Below, piece after piece: positions 1 to 8,862 of a DNA stretch of 17,041 bases (positions are counted from its first letter, which is position 1; each line of letters opens with the position of its first letter). The notes under the pieces were generated by a model. That model worked only from the letters and a program-made list of their open reading frames with translations, was not told the DNA's origin and searched no databases. Source of the stretch: Planctomycetota bacterium (lineage in GTDB: Bacteria; Planctomycetota; Phycisphaerae; WQYP01); the NCBI GenBank assembly GCA_021852225.1, contig JAJZOA010000077.1, forward strand, positions 1-17,041, given 5' to 3'. Both the position numbers and the translations under genes were made by a program.

Positions 1-1835
1 AACGCCCGGGCGGCCCGATTCGAGAGATGGAAATAAAATGCAATCAGAATTCCACCGAGTGCCAGAGCCGCGTCCAGGCCCATCATCACGGTTGAATTAA
101 CGCGTACAGCGGCGCTGACCGGCTGCGGGGTACCATTGGCGGAAACCTGCTGATTCAGGTGAACGGGACTAAGGAAATTCGCAAACCAACCGCCCGCGTG
201 TCCGTGGCCGCCAAAAACTCCCAGAAGGCCAACCAGGGTGGCACCAAGTGCCAGCAGCACCAGCGGCCCCCACATGCGGATGGAACCATCCAGACTCACG
301 GGAACGCCGTTGGCACCCGCATGCGAATGACCATGTGCATCGTGCGAGGCATCCATGCCGTGATGTGCATCCCCCGGTTCGGCCGGCAAAGCAAATGGGG
401 ATGGTTCATGATGGCCCGCTGTTTCCGGAAGTATTTCCGGCCCCATGAAGGCGCGGAAAAATACGCGGAAAGTGTAGTAGGCGGTAATCAGAGCTGTCAG
501 CATTCCAAAAATGGCCAGCGTGGGACCGAATCTCCAAGAGGAATTCATGGCCGCATCCAGAATTTCACCCTTGCTGAAAAATCCGGCCCAGGGCGGCATA
601 CCGGCCAGTGCCAGACAGCCCATTAAAATGCAGACTGTGGTGATAGGCATGCGCTTGCGAAGACCTGACATTTTTCGGAAATCCAATTCGCCGCCCATCG
701 CGTGCATGACTGATCCGGCCGAAAGAAACAAAAGGGCTTTGAAAAACGCGTGCGTGAACACATGAAACACCGCGGCTGAACCAGCCGCGACACCCAGCGC
801 CATGAACATGTAGCCCAGTTGTGATACGGTTGAATAGGCGAAAATACGTTTGATGTCGTATTGACAGGTGGCGATGGTGGCCGCCATGAACGCGGTGAAG
901 CACCCGACAATGCCGACCAGATGCAGGACAGGCACATCCAGCCGGAACAGCGGCATGCAACGGGCAATCAGGTAAATGCCGGCGGTGACCATGGTGGCGG
1001 CGTGAATAAGAGCGGAAACCGGTGTGGGACCCTCCATGGCATCGGGCAACCAGACGTGCAGCGGAAACTGCGCCGATTTGGCGAACGCGGCCAGCATCAG
1101 CAGCAGCGTGATCCAAAAAATAGCGGTATGGTGATGCATAATAAACACCGGATTGGCCAATCCGGCATACAAAACATCAGCGAACTGCAAGGAATGGAAA
1201 TTCAGATAAATAATGAAGATGGCGACCGCAAAGCAGGCGTCGCCAATCCGATTGACGACAAATGCCTTGGTGGCGGCATCACGCGCCGCCGGCTTGGGAT
1301 AGTAATACCCCACCAGCAGATAACTGGCCAAACCGACGCCTTCCCAACCCAGGTAAACCAGGAGGAAATTATTGGCCAGAACCAGTACGGTCATCGAGAA
1401 CACGAAAAAGCTTAAATACGCGAAAAAGCGGTAATAGCCATAATCGCCGGCCATATAACCGGAGGAATAAATGAAAATCAGAAGAGAAATGCCGGTTACA
1501 AACGCCAGGAACAGACTGGAAAGCGGGTCTACAAAAACACCGATGGGGGCTTTAAAGCCGCCTGCGGTAATCCAAGTCCACAGGTTTGTCTGCAAATAAC
1601 TTGAATCGGATCCGGCGAGCTTGCCGCTTTGCATTGCCATCAGCAGTGCGAAGGCCAGCACAAACGAAATACCGACGCCGATTATGGCCGGCGCGTGCGA
1701 ACCGCCTTTTAACAGGCGCGATCCGAAGAAGGTAATAATAACAGCCGCCGCCAGAGGGAAAACCGGAATAAGCGATGCGGTTTGAAGCGCCGTCAGGTGC
1801 AATCCGCCAAGCAGGGCCAGGGTTTCTGAAAACAC
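1..1835 (-). CDS. nuoL: NADH-quinone oxidoreductase subunit L (complex I), 3' end cut by window edge
   Basis: NuoL is the distal antiporter-like proton-pumping subunit in the membrane arm of NADH:quinone oxidoreductase. The frame is open without a stop for 611 codons from 1835 to the left edge. The start is GTG at 1835-1833, with GGAG six bases upstream. It is the first possible start after an in-frame TGA, which is why no ATG-initiated reading frame matches this gene. Antiporter hallmarks are visible: GWEGVGLASYLLVG with the TM5 glutamate at E165, and AKSAQFPLHVWLPDAMEG with the proton-path lysine at K253. E. coli NuoL has E144 and K229. The chain then continues through AATMVTAGIYLI and many hydrophobic segments. 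A His-rich loop (about residues 472-505) interrupts the C-terminal third. It lies 95 bases downstream of nuoK in the same operon. The usual NuoL length suggests that only a short C-terminal stretch is missing; nuoM would be expected next. Confidence 0.95.
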   Translation of the reverse strand, partial: MFSETLALLGGLHLTALQTASLIPVFPLAAAVIITFFGSRLLKGGSHAPAIIGVGISFVLAFALLMAMQSGKLAGSDSSYLQTNLWTWITAGGFKAPIGVFVDPLSSLFLAFVTGISLLIFIYSSGYMAGDYGYYRFFAYLSFFVFSMTVLVLANNFLLVYLGWEGVGLASYLLVGYYYPKPAARDAATKAFVVNRIGDACFAVAIFIIYLNFHSLQFADVLYAGLANPVFIMHHHTAIFWITLLLMLAAFAKSAQFPLHVWLPDAMEGPTPVSALIHAATMVTAGIYLIARCMPLFRLDVPVLHLVGIVGCFTAFMAATIATCQYDIKRIFAYSTVSQLGYMFMALGVAAGSAAVFHVFTHAFFKALLFLSAGSVMHAMGGELDFRKMSGLRKRMPITTVCILMGCLALAGMPPWAGFFSKGEILDAAMNSSWRFGPTLAIFGMLTALITAYYTFRVFFRAFMGPEILPETAGHHEPSPFALPAEPGDAHHGMDASHDAHGHSHAGANGVPVSLDGSIRMWGPLVLLALGATLVGLLGVFGGHGHAGGWFANFLSPVHLNQQVSANGTPQPVSAAVRVNSTVMMGLDAALALGGILIAFYFHLSNRAARA

Positions 1836-1930
1836 AAAACTCTCCGGGCAATATGCCCAAAATCATAACTCAAAAGCCTGTAAGTCCAGCGGCCGAAAAC
1901 CACGTCGGATGCCTGCCGCCGCAGGACGGC

Positions 1931-2290
1931 TCATCCCTGCATATCTGACCAGGCATCCACATTAAGTGTCTGGCGTCGGCGGAACAACATGACGACCAGC
2001 CCCAGCGCCAATGAAGCCTCCGCCGCGGCGACCGTAAGTACAAAAATAACAAACGACTGACCGTCGGAATTCTGCCAGTAGCGGCTGAAAGCAATAAGGT
2101 TAATGGCAATTCCCTGAAACATGATTTCCGTGGAAAGGAAAATCATGATCATGTTTCGCCGCACCATGAAGCCAACCAGCCCCAGCGCAAAAAGTGCTGC
2201 ACCCAGCGCCAGGTAATGGTAAAGCATCGGATTGCCAAAAGTTTGCATAACGTTTTCGCCGCTTAAAAAGTCATCTGCCTGTCCAATCAT
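1931..2290 (-). CDS. nuoK: NADH-quinone oxidoreductase subunit K (complex I)
   Basis: NuoK is a three-helix membrane subunit (MrpC homologue) in the proton-translocating arm of complex I. The 119-residue product has three hydrophobic segments and both conserved membrane glutamates, E55 in FLSTEIMFQGIAIN and E91 in VAAAEASLALGLV. They are 36 residues apart, the same spacing as E36 and E72 of E. coli NuoK. The ATG at 2290 overlaps the nuoJ stop as ATGA, indicating translational coupling. A second start at Met15 (2248) would give the classical length of about 105 residues, and the sequence from there (MQTFGNPMLYHYLALG) aligns better with typical NuoK. The true start is therefore uncertain. Confidence 0.95.
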   Translation of the reverse strand: MIGQADDFLSGENVMQTFGNPMLYHYLALGAALFALGLVGFMVRRNMIMIFLSTEIMFQGIAINLIAFSRYWQNSDGQSFVIFVLTVAAAEASLALGLVVMLFRRRQTLNVDAWSDMQG

Positions 2291-3030
2291 TCGGCAGGCA
2301 AGTCTCCCGTGCCCAGAATATGGGCGGTCGGTTCATTTTTACGGGCAATCATGACCGCACCCACAAGGGAAATGGTCAAAAGAATGCCCGCCAGTTCCAG
2401 TGGAAGTGCGTAGCGCGAATATAAATTCGCACCCAGAAGTTCCAGGCTGCCCATGCCATGCACCGCAGCTTGCCCGGCCGCGAGCGGATGCATAAATCCA
2501 TTCGGTCCGGTATAAAACATCACCTGCAGCACGGTACCCAGCAGCACAAAACTGACCAGAATAGCCATGAATCCGTCTGCGCTATGGGTGTCATATTGCG
2601 CGGTGGCCGCCTCGCCGCCCTGGCTGGCCAGCATAATGACGAACACATAGGTCACCAATATGGCACCGGCATAAATAATGATAAGTACCACCGCAATAAA
2701 TTCCGCCATCAGCATGATGAACAGACCGGAAACCGCCAAAGTCATGAGTACAAAATAAAGAGCGGCATACAATGGCCGCGGATGACACACCACGCCTGTG
2801 GCCGATGCCAATGCTAATACCGCAAATGCGTAAAAGAATATGTTTGCAACCACTGCTCCCTGGCCGGCATGTACGGTTGTGGACAAATGAATCACCCAGG
2901 TAATTGCCAATCCCAGCGCCAAAACGCCGGTCAGGGCACCGAGTTTGACCAAATTAGACCGGCCGCGCGGCAGCAGCAGGTACAATGCAATCGCCCCTAG
3001 GGCTGTCGCAACTATAAGCGCATAATCCAT
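2287..3030 (-). CDS. nuoJ: NADH-quinone oxidoreductase subunit J (complex I)
   Basis: NuoJ (ND6-like) is a membrane subunit that couples quinone reduction to proton pumping in complex I. The signature TM3 segment AEFIAVVLIIIYAGAILV lies at about residues 109-126 of the 247-residue product, preceded by PLYAALYFVLMTLAVSGLF. I chose the ATG at 3030 (MDYALIVATALG) because it begins a hydrophobic helix and has AGG eight bases upstream. An in-frame ATG at 3126 would add 32 Arg-rich, non-membrane residues unlike any NuoJ. About 60 residues with two extra hydrophobic segments precede the region that normally starts NuoJ, and the protein is longer than the usual 165-200 residues. It is the first gene of the nuoJKL run; no nuoI is seen upstream. 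Confidence 0.92.
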   Translation of the reverse strand: MDYALIVATALGAIALYLLLPRGRSNLVKLGALTGVLALGLAITWVIHLSTTVHAGQGAVVANIFFYAFAVLALASATGVVCHPRPLYAALYFVLMTLAVSGLFIMLMAEFIAVVLIIIYAGAILVTYVFVIMLASQGGEAATAQYDTHSADGFMAILVSFVLLGTVLQVMFYTGPNGFMHPLAAGQAAVHGMGSLELLGANLYSRYALPLELAGILLTISLVGAVMIARKNEPTAHILGTGDLPAE

Positions 3031-4175
3031 AAACGACGCCTGTTCTCCAACGGGCCGGTGGTGCAAACTCTGTACCGGGCCAACGCGCCCCCTGCGGAAC
3101 AACTTCCGCCGGGATGGCGCGGTCAAACGCGGTCGGCGGGAATATGATCCCGGAAGACCGCAAACCCAGAATTATGGCGCTATGGGCAGGAATTGCAAGC
3201 CTTGCGCTTTGGAAGAAGCAATCGGCACGGAATAGGAACGGCCGAAAAGAGGTTGGCAATTTTTACGACAGCGGCCGTAAGACGCCCATCAAATCGAGAA
3301 TTTTAAGTCAAAACATTCGCACAAACGGGCCAAAACGGTTGATCCACATTTTTTTCAGGACAGTTGCGGATGAGACTCACCTGTAAAAATTAATGATTTT
3401 CTATGCGGATATGCGGCGGATGATTAAGACTGGCCGGGCGCGAATTCTTTATGCCAGTTGTGGCGTGTGCTGCACTTCCTTTCGTCCATAGTATTCGCGG
3501 AAGCCGGTCCCCGGCCCGCAATGACCAGCCGCCGAACGACCGCCGGACTTTGCTGGCCGATCGTGCCGCGGACCGCGTGGCAAATTATTTCCGGCGTATT
3601 CTGGTGCTGCCCCGCGATATTGGCCAATCTAAATCATCAAAAGACAGGGCGCTCGCATTCCGGGCAACTGCGGAGGCCGCAGGGTTCCTTTGCCTGTATG
3701 TCGGCGGCAACGGCGAAATTATCCATCCGGAGAAGTTGATCTCCCGCAAATTCGGGCCATGCTGATTTGGAACGCGCGGGCCTTTTTGAAGTATGGAATA
3801 TCCGGCGGTATTAAAAAGAAATTTGGCCAACAAATTGCCTCCAATAGGGTTACGTTATTCAGGGTCGCGGATTCGGTACCGGCGACGGGCAGCGATTCAA
3901 TGAACAATGATCAAAGGTCAAAGGTCAATAAAGGCCGACGGGAAGGCGGGCGGGTTACTGGCCGGTTTTGGCCGCCCGCTGACAGTGAACTTAGATTTGG
4001 AGCGTACAATACGCCCTGAACGACGGCTGACGAAAGCGAGCAATGGAGGCTTGAAATCGGAATGCGAGATTCGTCCATGTGTAGTTCACCGGCCTTGAAG
4101 TGGGCGTACAGGCAGTCACCGTGAACTAATGACGGCGACTGCCGCGGGAATCCTAAACGCGCCGGGCCTTAGATA
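3031..4175. other. Gene-poor intergenic stretch between nuoJ and the Avs-like gene
   Basis: No reading frame in these 1145 bases resembles a known protein; those present are short, lack good ribosome sites and have shadow-like composition. No tRNA or known RNA was recognised. Small structures are visible: an 8-bp inverted repeat GCGGGCGG/CCGCCCGC at 3946-3953 and 3972-3979; a 7-bp inverted repeat AGTTCAC/GTGAACT at 4083-4089 and 4121-4127; and a short direct repeat CAAAGGT/CAAAGGT near 3912-3925. The region should contain the promoter of nuoJKL and the 3' end of the Avs-like transcript, but I could not fix either. It may be decayed DNA from insertion of the neighbouring defence gene. Confidence 0.5.
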
Positions 4176-7100
4176 TTAACGTTTTATCGGGCGAATCTTG
4201 TGGTTCGTGATTCCGCCGACCAGGGAATCTCCCTTACGGTAGAACACGCCACTGAATTCAGCGATCTTCGGTACGATGCACTCTTTCGCTTCTGAGCTTA
4301 TGCAGCACCGCTCGCCAAGCAGCCCCCAGACGATTTCCCAGCCCGACTGCCGCAAGCGTTCGGTGAGTGTGTTCCGAAGGACGATGGCCGGCGGTGTTTC
4401 GGCACCGTATTTTGGGGGCGGCGAGGTGAAAATTGTGGTCCCGTCGGTGCCAACGAAGTTGAGATCGTCACCGGCCCAACGGGCACCAAGAGCCTTGCAC
4501 AGCTGGGGCGAGGGAATAAGGCCGCCATTGTATTCGCAGACCGCTTGCACGTGCGGGATTTCTATTTTTTGCAGCCATTCATCTGGTTTCTCGCACCGGC
4601 GCCCAATTTCTCGGTGGGCCTGCCCCCAGGGGTATTCACCGAGCCATCCCTGTCCGACTTCGACGCGCATGCACCCGTGGCCCCAGAAGTGCAGTTTCTC
4701 AATCGCAGCCACAAACGGCCTCAGGTTCGCTCTTCGCACGAGCCAGCTGCGAATATGAAGCCACATTTTAAGCCGGCCGTTTTCGCTTTCGGCCGTGTAA
4801 TAGGGAAGATTCTCGTTCCACTCATAATGGCCCGCGACGGCGAGGTGATCGGCGTCGCGACCGGGTGCGCCCCCTATATCGATGAGCGCGGTGAGATTGT
4901 CTGGTTTGGCCACCACCCACGCTTCGCGGTCAGGTACTGATTGGTCATCAGTGAGCGGATCAGGGTATTTGTCCCACCATGGGCGCTGCGTTGGGGGAGA
5001 ATCATTCGTTCCGGAATCACCCTCATCCGGAAGGTCGCGCAGGGGCTGTGAGGGGTCGAAATCGCGTGCCCATAAATTCCATGTTCCATCAAACGGCGGG
5101 GCTTTGTCCTCTCCCCGGCCACGCGTGAGGCGGTAATGATCGGAGAGATAAGCCTGTAATTGGTGAAGTGCGATCCATTGGTATTTTTTGCTAATCCTTT
5201 CTACGCGTGACTTTTCGACATCTACGGATTGCCTTCCCTTGCAGGGAAGGTCCCGCTCGTAATTGCCGAAAAGCTTCGGTGTCCAGCCAAGTTGTTTCAC
5301 ACGCTGAAGAACCCAGCGGCGGGCCGTCATTGCGTTAAACGGAATTTCGGCGGTTTTCTTCTTAAACTTCTCCTTGATACGAACGCCGGAGAATTGTTGC
5401 ACATGTGATTGCATGACATATCGGCCGAAATCGCCGTACATGCTGGTGCATGCCGGCTGGATGGAGCTTTTGATTTCTTCCCATCCTTTGGCATTTTCGA
5501 TTGGCTTTACCCTTGTCTCAGTCCAGATTTGCGGCCAATTGGAGGTATAAGGGGGGCGGTATCGCTTGGGATCAATCCGCGTCGGGAGGCAATTACGGTT
5601 GTTCGCGAGCTCCAGCACGCAACGTGCGTAGTCCCGAAGCAGGATATGCGCCGGCACGGATTTGCCAGCAAAAACGGTCTCGTACACCGCGCCGGCAAGA
5701 AGCCGAATCGCGGCAGCCTTTCGCTCTCTCATCGCTACGCCACAAGCGATGGCAAAGACGCGTTCTGCAATAAAAGGGTCATTGCAGTCGTGAAAATCCC
5801 AGACCAACTGTGCGGTTTGTTCGCACCTTCCTTCGAGGATACGAATTGCGGCAAGTGTTGCGCGGAGGCGGAATGGCTTGTGGTTGCTGCTCAGGAACCA
5901 CGCGAGCGCACGAGCCCAGAGCAGAGCTTGATTATTGGAGACAAGATTCTGTTGAACGCGGAGGGCCCATTTCACGATCAGTCCGGGCGCGCAATCACCG
6001 CTTTGCGAGACCATTGTGGAAATTTCCTTGGTCCAAATTTCGTCCCGCCGTGCGAGCGTCATTGGTTTCAGGCGACTGTGGAGGTAGTCGGCATTGTAGG
6101 GGTGGCCGGGGATCGTTGATGTGCGGAGCAGAGATGAAAGCAAGGAATCTAGGCCTACCCGTTTAGACGCGATCATTATTGGGTGGCTCTCCTTCCCAAA
6201 TGACTTGGCACCGCGCCAAGGTAAGGACGAAAGGAAGTCCAAGTGCACTTGGTGGAATAATTCACGGTTTTTTATGAGCGTGGCGACCTCGATTCCGAAT
6301 CGCTCGGGGAGCAAAATCGCCATGGCCCACATAATGCCTTGCAGCTTGCGGAATTCGGGCGGACTCTTGATGCGTCGGAGCGTGCCGTCTTTCGTCCATC
6401 CGGATTTCAGGGCGTTGGCGGTTTTAAACGGGCGAATCATCTTTTCTGCGATGAAATAGTCGGAGAAGCGTTCGTATGGAAATCGGACGGTCACCTGCGC
6501 CTCGGGGTCCGTTGGAGCGCGATAACAACCAACCTCCACCAGGAAACCGTTTGACCTGAGGTGCCGATAGAGTGATTTCGATTCACCCTGGATTGGGAAC
6601 AGTGCGTCAATTTTGGGCCTTATCGTCTGCATTGGCACGGCCATGCCATGGTTTGCCTGGATTAGCTCAGCCGCCAGTTCGATGGCCTGATGCGTCGTCT
6701 GTATCGGGCAGTCGATGTCGTGCAGTAATTTTGTGCAAATCTTTGACACTCGCTGGTCCATCACCTTTTTTAGCGTAATGGGGCCATTGGGTAACGGCGA
6801 GTTCTCAAACGCTTCGCAAAAAGTCTTGAGAAAAAGCGGGTTCTGGAATTCTTCCAATAACGGCGGGAGATGGTCGGCGTGGATATTGTAACCGTTGAAA
6901 TAACTGGCAACAGCATCAAGCATTCCGGCGCCGTAACCCCGGTGATTAATTGTCGCCCACGATTTATCAGTTCGCTTGGCAACAGCATCCGGCAGGGTTA
7001 GCTGCACGAAATCGCTTCGGCAACCGATGAGTAATCGGACATGCGGATGGCGCTCGAATTCTCTCGCGAATCCATTAAGATGGCTCCGCCAGAGGGACCG

Positions 7101-8414
7101 TTCCGAGCTTTCATTGATTGCGTCGATACACACTAAAGCCGGATGGCCCGATATATCGGCAGCTTCGTTGAGTACGGACAGAAAGTCTGACGCGCCTCCC
7201 TCCCATTGCAGCTTGGCGAGAAGTTGAGTCCACGGGTCGTTATTACCCGTAAAATGTTCTCCTAAAACCAATAATGCCGGCTGTTGCCGGCTGAGTGCTT
7301 GGTGGACAGCATTCGCGAGAAGATGGCTCTTTCCAGATCCGGCAGGCCCAATTACGATGGCTTTACGGGAATCGGCGCAGGCAAATCGCGACAGGAAACT
7401 GTCCAAATTTCGCAGTTCGGCCGCCAGGCGGACCAGCAACGTTAGCGGCCAGCCGAAGGGGCCACGGCGATGTGGCCATTTCTCTCGCTCCTCGGGCGAT
7501 GCTGTTGCCTGTTCCAGCTTGTCATTTAGCTGTTGGACGGCATTTTTCAGGTCGTCTATGGATGAACGGACGTCACTAAATGGCGGAACGCGCCGGCCAT
7601 CTCCAAAGCCGCGTGATGTTTTTTGAATAGCAGAGACAAAGATTTTGCATTCTTTTTGGGCCGCCCGCTTGGTTTCTTTTGCAGCCGCCGCTTCATGCAG
7701 TTTTCGACCTGCGTCGGAGACCGCCTTGACTATCCCGTAATAGTCGTTGGTGAAGCTAGCCTTCCGGAAAAATGCGTCTAGGCGTCTTTCAGAATCCGTT
7801 TGGATGTGGTGATCGGGCGTGTAGCGGCAATCCAAATCTTTTAGAGCAGAATCGACGCGACCAGCTAGCCATTCGATGGAGAATGGGTGGCGACCGAACC
7901 AGTAGTGGAGCTTTCCGCTTTGGGATGGCGGTGTGAGGAGGTTGAGGAGTTCCGACGCTCCCCACCATACATAATTGATTTTCCGCCGAAGACTTTTCTC
8001 CCTTGCACTCGGTTGCCATTGCTTGACCAGTTTGTTCCATTTCTCTATCTGCGATGGGCTTCTGTCAAGTGGGACAGCGACGTAATACTTGGTAAGTTTC
8101 GGGTGATTGTGTATTGCGGAGTTTACCGAGGCCGAAATTTGCTTCCACTGCGGGGCACCCAGTTGATCGAAGAGCTTTGCTTGGAGTCCAATTTCCTGGT
8201 CACCCTGCAGCGTCGCGAATGCTTCGACACCCCCGTCTCCTCCGGCCCCATTTACGCGGACCAACTCGAGGGCGCCTTTCAACTCAGATCTGAACAGTTG
8301 AACCGATAATTCCTCGAAAGCGGCAGAGCGCGTACCCTGGTATTCCCGAATATTTTGTAGGTCAATTTGCGGTGGTCTATTCATCTGGGCCTGCAATAAC
8401 ATATCATTACCCAT
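4176..8414 (-). CDS. Avs-like STAND NTPase with N-terminal PD-(D/E)xK nuclease (candidate anti-phage defence)
   Basis: The 1412-residue protein is arranged like Avs (AVAST) proteins. In that family a C-terminal sensor recognises a phage protein, the STAND ATPase oligomerises and an N-terminal nuclease cuts DNA. Visible parts are: a Mrr/PD-(D/E)xK-like motif set at residues 34-80, with E34/E35 in FEELSVQLF, D60 in GAGGDGGVEAF and Q78-A-K80; a linker that looks partly helical (about 210-310); Walker A GPAGSGKS at 356-363; Walker B ALVCIDAINE at 426-435; a GCRSDF strand at 464-469; an NPLFL motif at 525-529; and VRFPYERFSDYF at 643-654, before some 750 residues of unrecognised sequence. No transmembrane segment or signal peptide is seen. 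ATG codons at 8414, 8402 and 8384 are all possible starts and none has a strong ribosome site. The gene stands alone, with gene-poor DNA on both sides. The NTPase and nuclease calls are firm; the Avs assignment is from recall of motif order, and the exact type and phage trigger cannot be told. Confidence 0.8.
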   Translation of the reverse strand: MGNDMLLQAQMNRPPQIDLQNIREYQGTRSAAFEELSVQLFRSELKGALELVRVNGAGGDGGVEAFATLQGDQEIGLQAKLFDQLGAPQWKQISASVNSAIHNHPKLTKYYVAVPLDRSPSQIEKWNKLVKQWQPSAREKSLRRKINYVWWGASELLNLLTPPSQSGKLHYWFGRHPFSIEWLAGRVDSALKDLDCRYTPDHHIQTDSERRLDAFFRKASFTNDYYGIVKAVSDAGRKLHEAAAAKETKRAAQKECKIFVSAIQKTSRGFGDGRRVPPFSDVRSSIDDLKNAVQQLNDKLEQATASPEEREKWPHRRGPFGWPLTLLVRLAAELRNLDSFLSRFACADSRKAIVIGPAGSGKSHLLANAVHQALSRQQPALLVLGEHFTGNNDPWTQLLAKLQWEGGASDFLSVLNEAADISGHPALVCIDAINESSERSLWRSHLNGFAREFERHPHVRLLIGCRSDFVQLTLPDAVAKRTDKSWATINHRGYGAGMLDAVASYFNGYNIHADHLPPLLEEFQNPLFLKTFCEAFENSPLPNGPITLKKVMDQRVSKICTKLLHDIDCPIQTTHQAIELAAELIQANHGMAVPMQTIRPKIDALFPIQGESKSLYRHLRSNGFLVEVGCYRAPTDPEAQVTVRFPYERFSDYFIAEKMIRPFKTANALKSGWTKDGTLRRIKSPPEFRKLQGIMWAMAILLPERFGIEVATLIKNRELFHQVHLDFLSSLPWRGAKSFGKESHPIMIASKRVGLDSLLSSLLRTSTIPGHPYNADYLHSRLKPMTLARRDEIWTKEISTMVSQSGDCAPGLIVKWALRVQQNLVSNNQALLWARALAWFLSSNHKPFRLRATLAAIRILEGRCEQTAQLVWDFHDCNDPFIAERVFAIACGVAMRERKAAAIRLLAGAVYETVFAGKSVPAHILLRDYARCVLELANNRNCLPTRIDPKRYRPPYTSNWPQIWTETRVKPIENAKGWEEIKSSIQPACTSMYGDFGRYVMQSHVQQFSGVRIKEKFKKKTAEIPFNAMTARRWVLQRVKQLGWTPKLFGNYERDLPCKGRQSVDVEKSRVERISKKYQWIALHQLQAYLSDHYRLTRGRGEDKAPPFDGTWNLWARDFDPSQPLRDLPDEGDSGTNDSPPTQRPWWDKYPDPLTDDQSVPDREAWVVAKPDNLTALIDIGGAPGRDADHLAVAGHYEWNENLPYYTAESENGRLKMWLHIRSWLVRRANLRPFVAAIEKLHFWGHGCMRVEVGQGWLGEYPWGQAHREIGRRCEKPDEWLQKIEIPHVQAVCEYNGGLIPSPQLCKALGARWAGDDLNFVGTDGTTIFTSPPPKYGAETPPAIVLRNTLTERLRQSGWEIVWGLLGERCCISSEAKECIVPKIAEFSGVFYRKGDSLVGGITNHKIRPIKR

Positions 8415-8714
8415 GGATTGTAGTTGAAGGTCTGAGGGTACGTCTACATTGCATCGTTAATTGGTAGCAATTCGTCAAAACCGGACCGGTGGAGAGGCCT
8501 GACGGGTTGGGGTTGCCGGCCTCGGCGTGGCGGATCGGGCTGTTGGGAACCGCCTTCGGCAGAATGGGAGATGGCGATGGATTGCCGTGATTAAAGCGGC
8601 TGTCGAACATGTTGCGACGGGGCGGGAATGGTTTGCGATTGGTTTGTTACGTCGGTTGGTTGCGATAAGAACCTGGGTGTCGCGTTTTTCTGTTCGCGGC
8701 GGCTTCATTTTTGG
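8415..8714. other. Intergenic region upstream of the Avs-like gene
   Basis: About 300 bases separate the Avs-like gene from the tail of the Tes-like operon. Short open frames occur on both strands (for example 8527-8751 plus), but none has a convincing ribosome site or recognisable sequence. The promoter of the Avs-like gene should lie here; I found no clear -35/-10 pair. Confidence 0.45.
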
Positions 8715-8843
8715 TCATTTAAAATGTTGCGGCCCGGACAACGCGCAATAAGCCAGCAGGGCGAAAAAAATAAGTGCCAGAATTAGAAATATGCCCAGTA
8801 CAATGGAGACTATAAAGAGAAAAATCCGGAGCAGTATTCTCAT
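8715..8843 (-). CDS. Small single-span membrane protein (42 aa)
   Basis: The frame encodes a 42-residue peptide. Two early arginines (MRILLRIF) are followed by about 27 almost uninterrupted hydrophobic residues and a short polar tail ending GPQHFK. This is the layout of a one-helix inner-membrane peptide with its N-terminus inside. It starts 19 bases after the stop of the Tes-like gene, so it is probably the third member of that operon. An upstream in-frame ATG at 8951 would overlap the Tes-like gene by about 90 bases and add a Pro/Arg-rich stretch that is the neighbour's reading shadow, so I prefer the ATG at 8843. The ribosome site is weak (GGTGAT just before the ATG). No family recognised. 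Confidence 0.5.
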   Translation of the reverse strand: MRILLRIFLFIVSIVLGIFLILALIFFALLAYCALSGPQHFK

Positions 8844-8862
8844 AATATCACCATTCGGACAA

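Noticed and set aside
565..1116. 183-codon minus-strand frame and neighbours in the first 1.9 kb
   Set aside because: They are out-of-frame shadows of nuoL, whose true frame begins at a GTG and is open to the window edge.
1552..1866. 104-codon minus-strand frame starting at an ATG just before nuoL
   Set aside because: It overlaps the start of nuoL in another frame and lacks membrane-protein character; the GTG-started frame carries all the NuoL motifs.
3114..3386. 90-codon plus-strand frame upstream of nuoJ
   Set aside because: No ribosome site, no recognisable motif, basic low-information composition.
5409..6119. 236-codon plus-strand frame inside the Avs-like gene
   Set aside because: It lies antisense within a 1412-codon gene with clear motifs; its sequence has no family features and no ribosome site. 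Other antisense frames there (4276-4758, 7887-8309) fall for the same reason.
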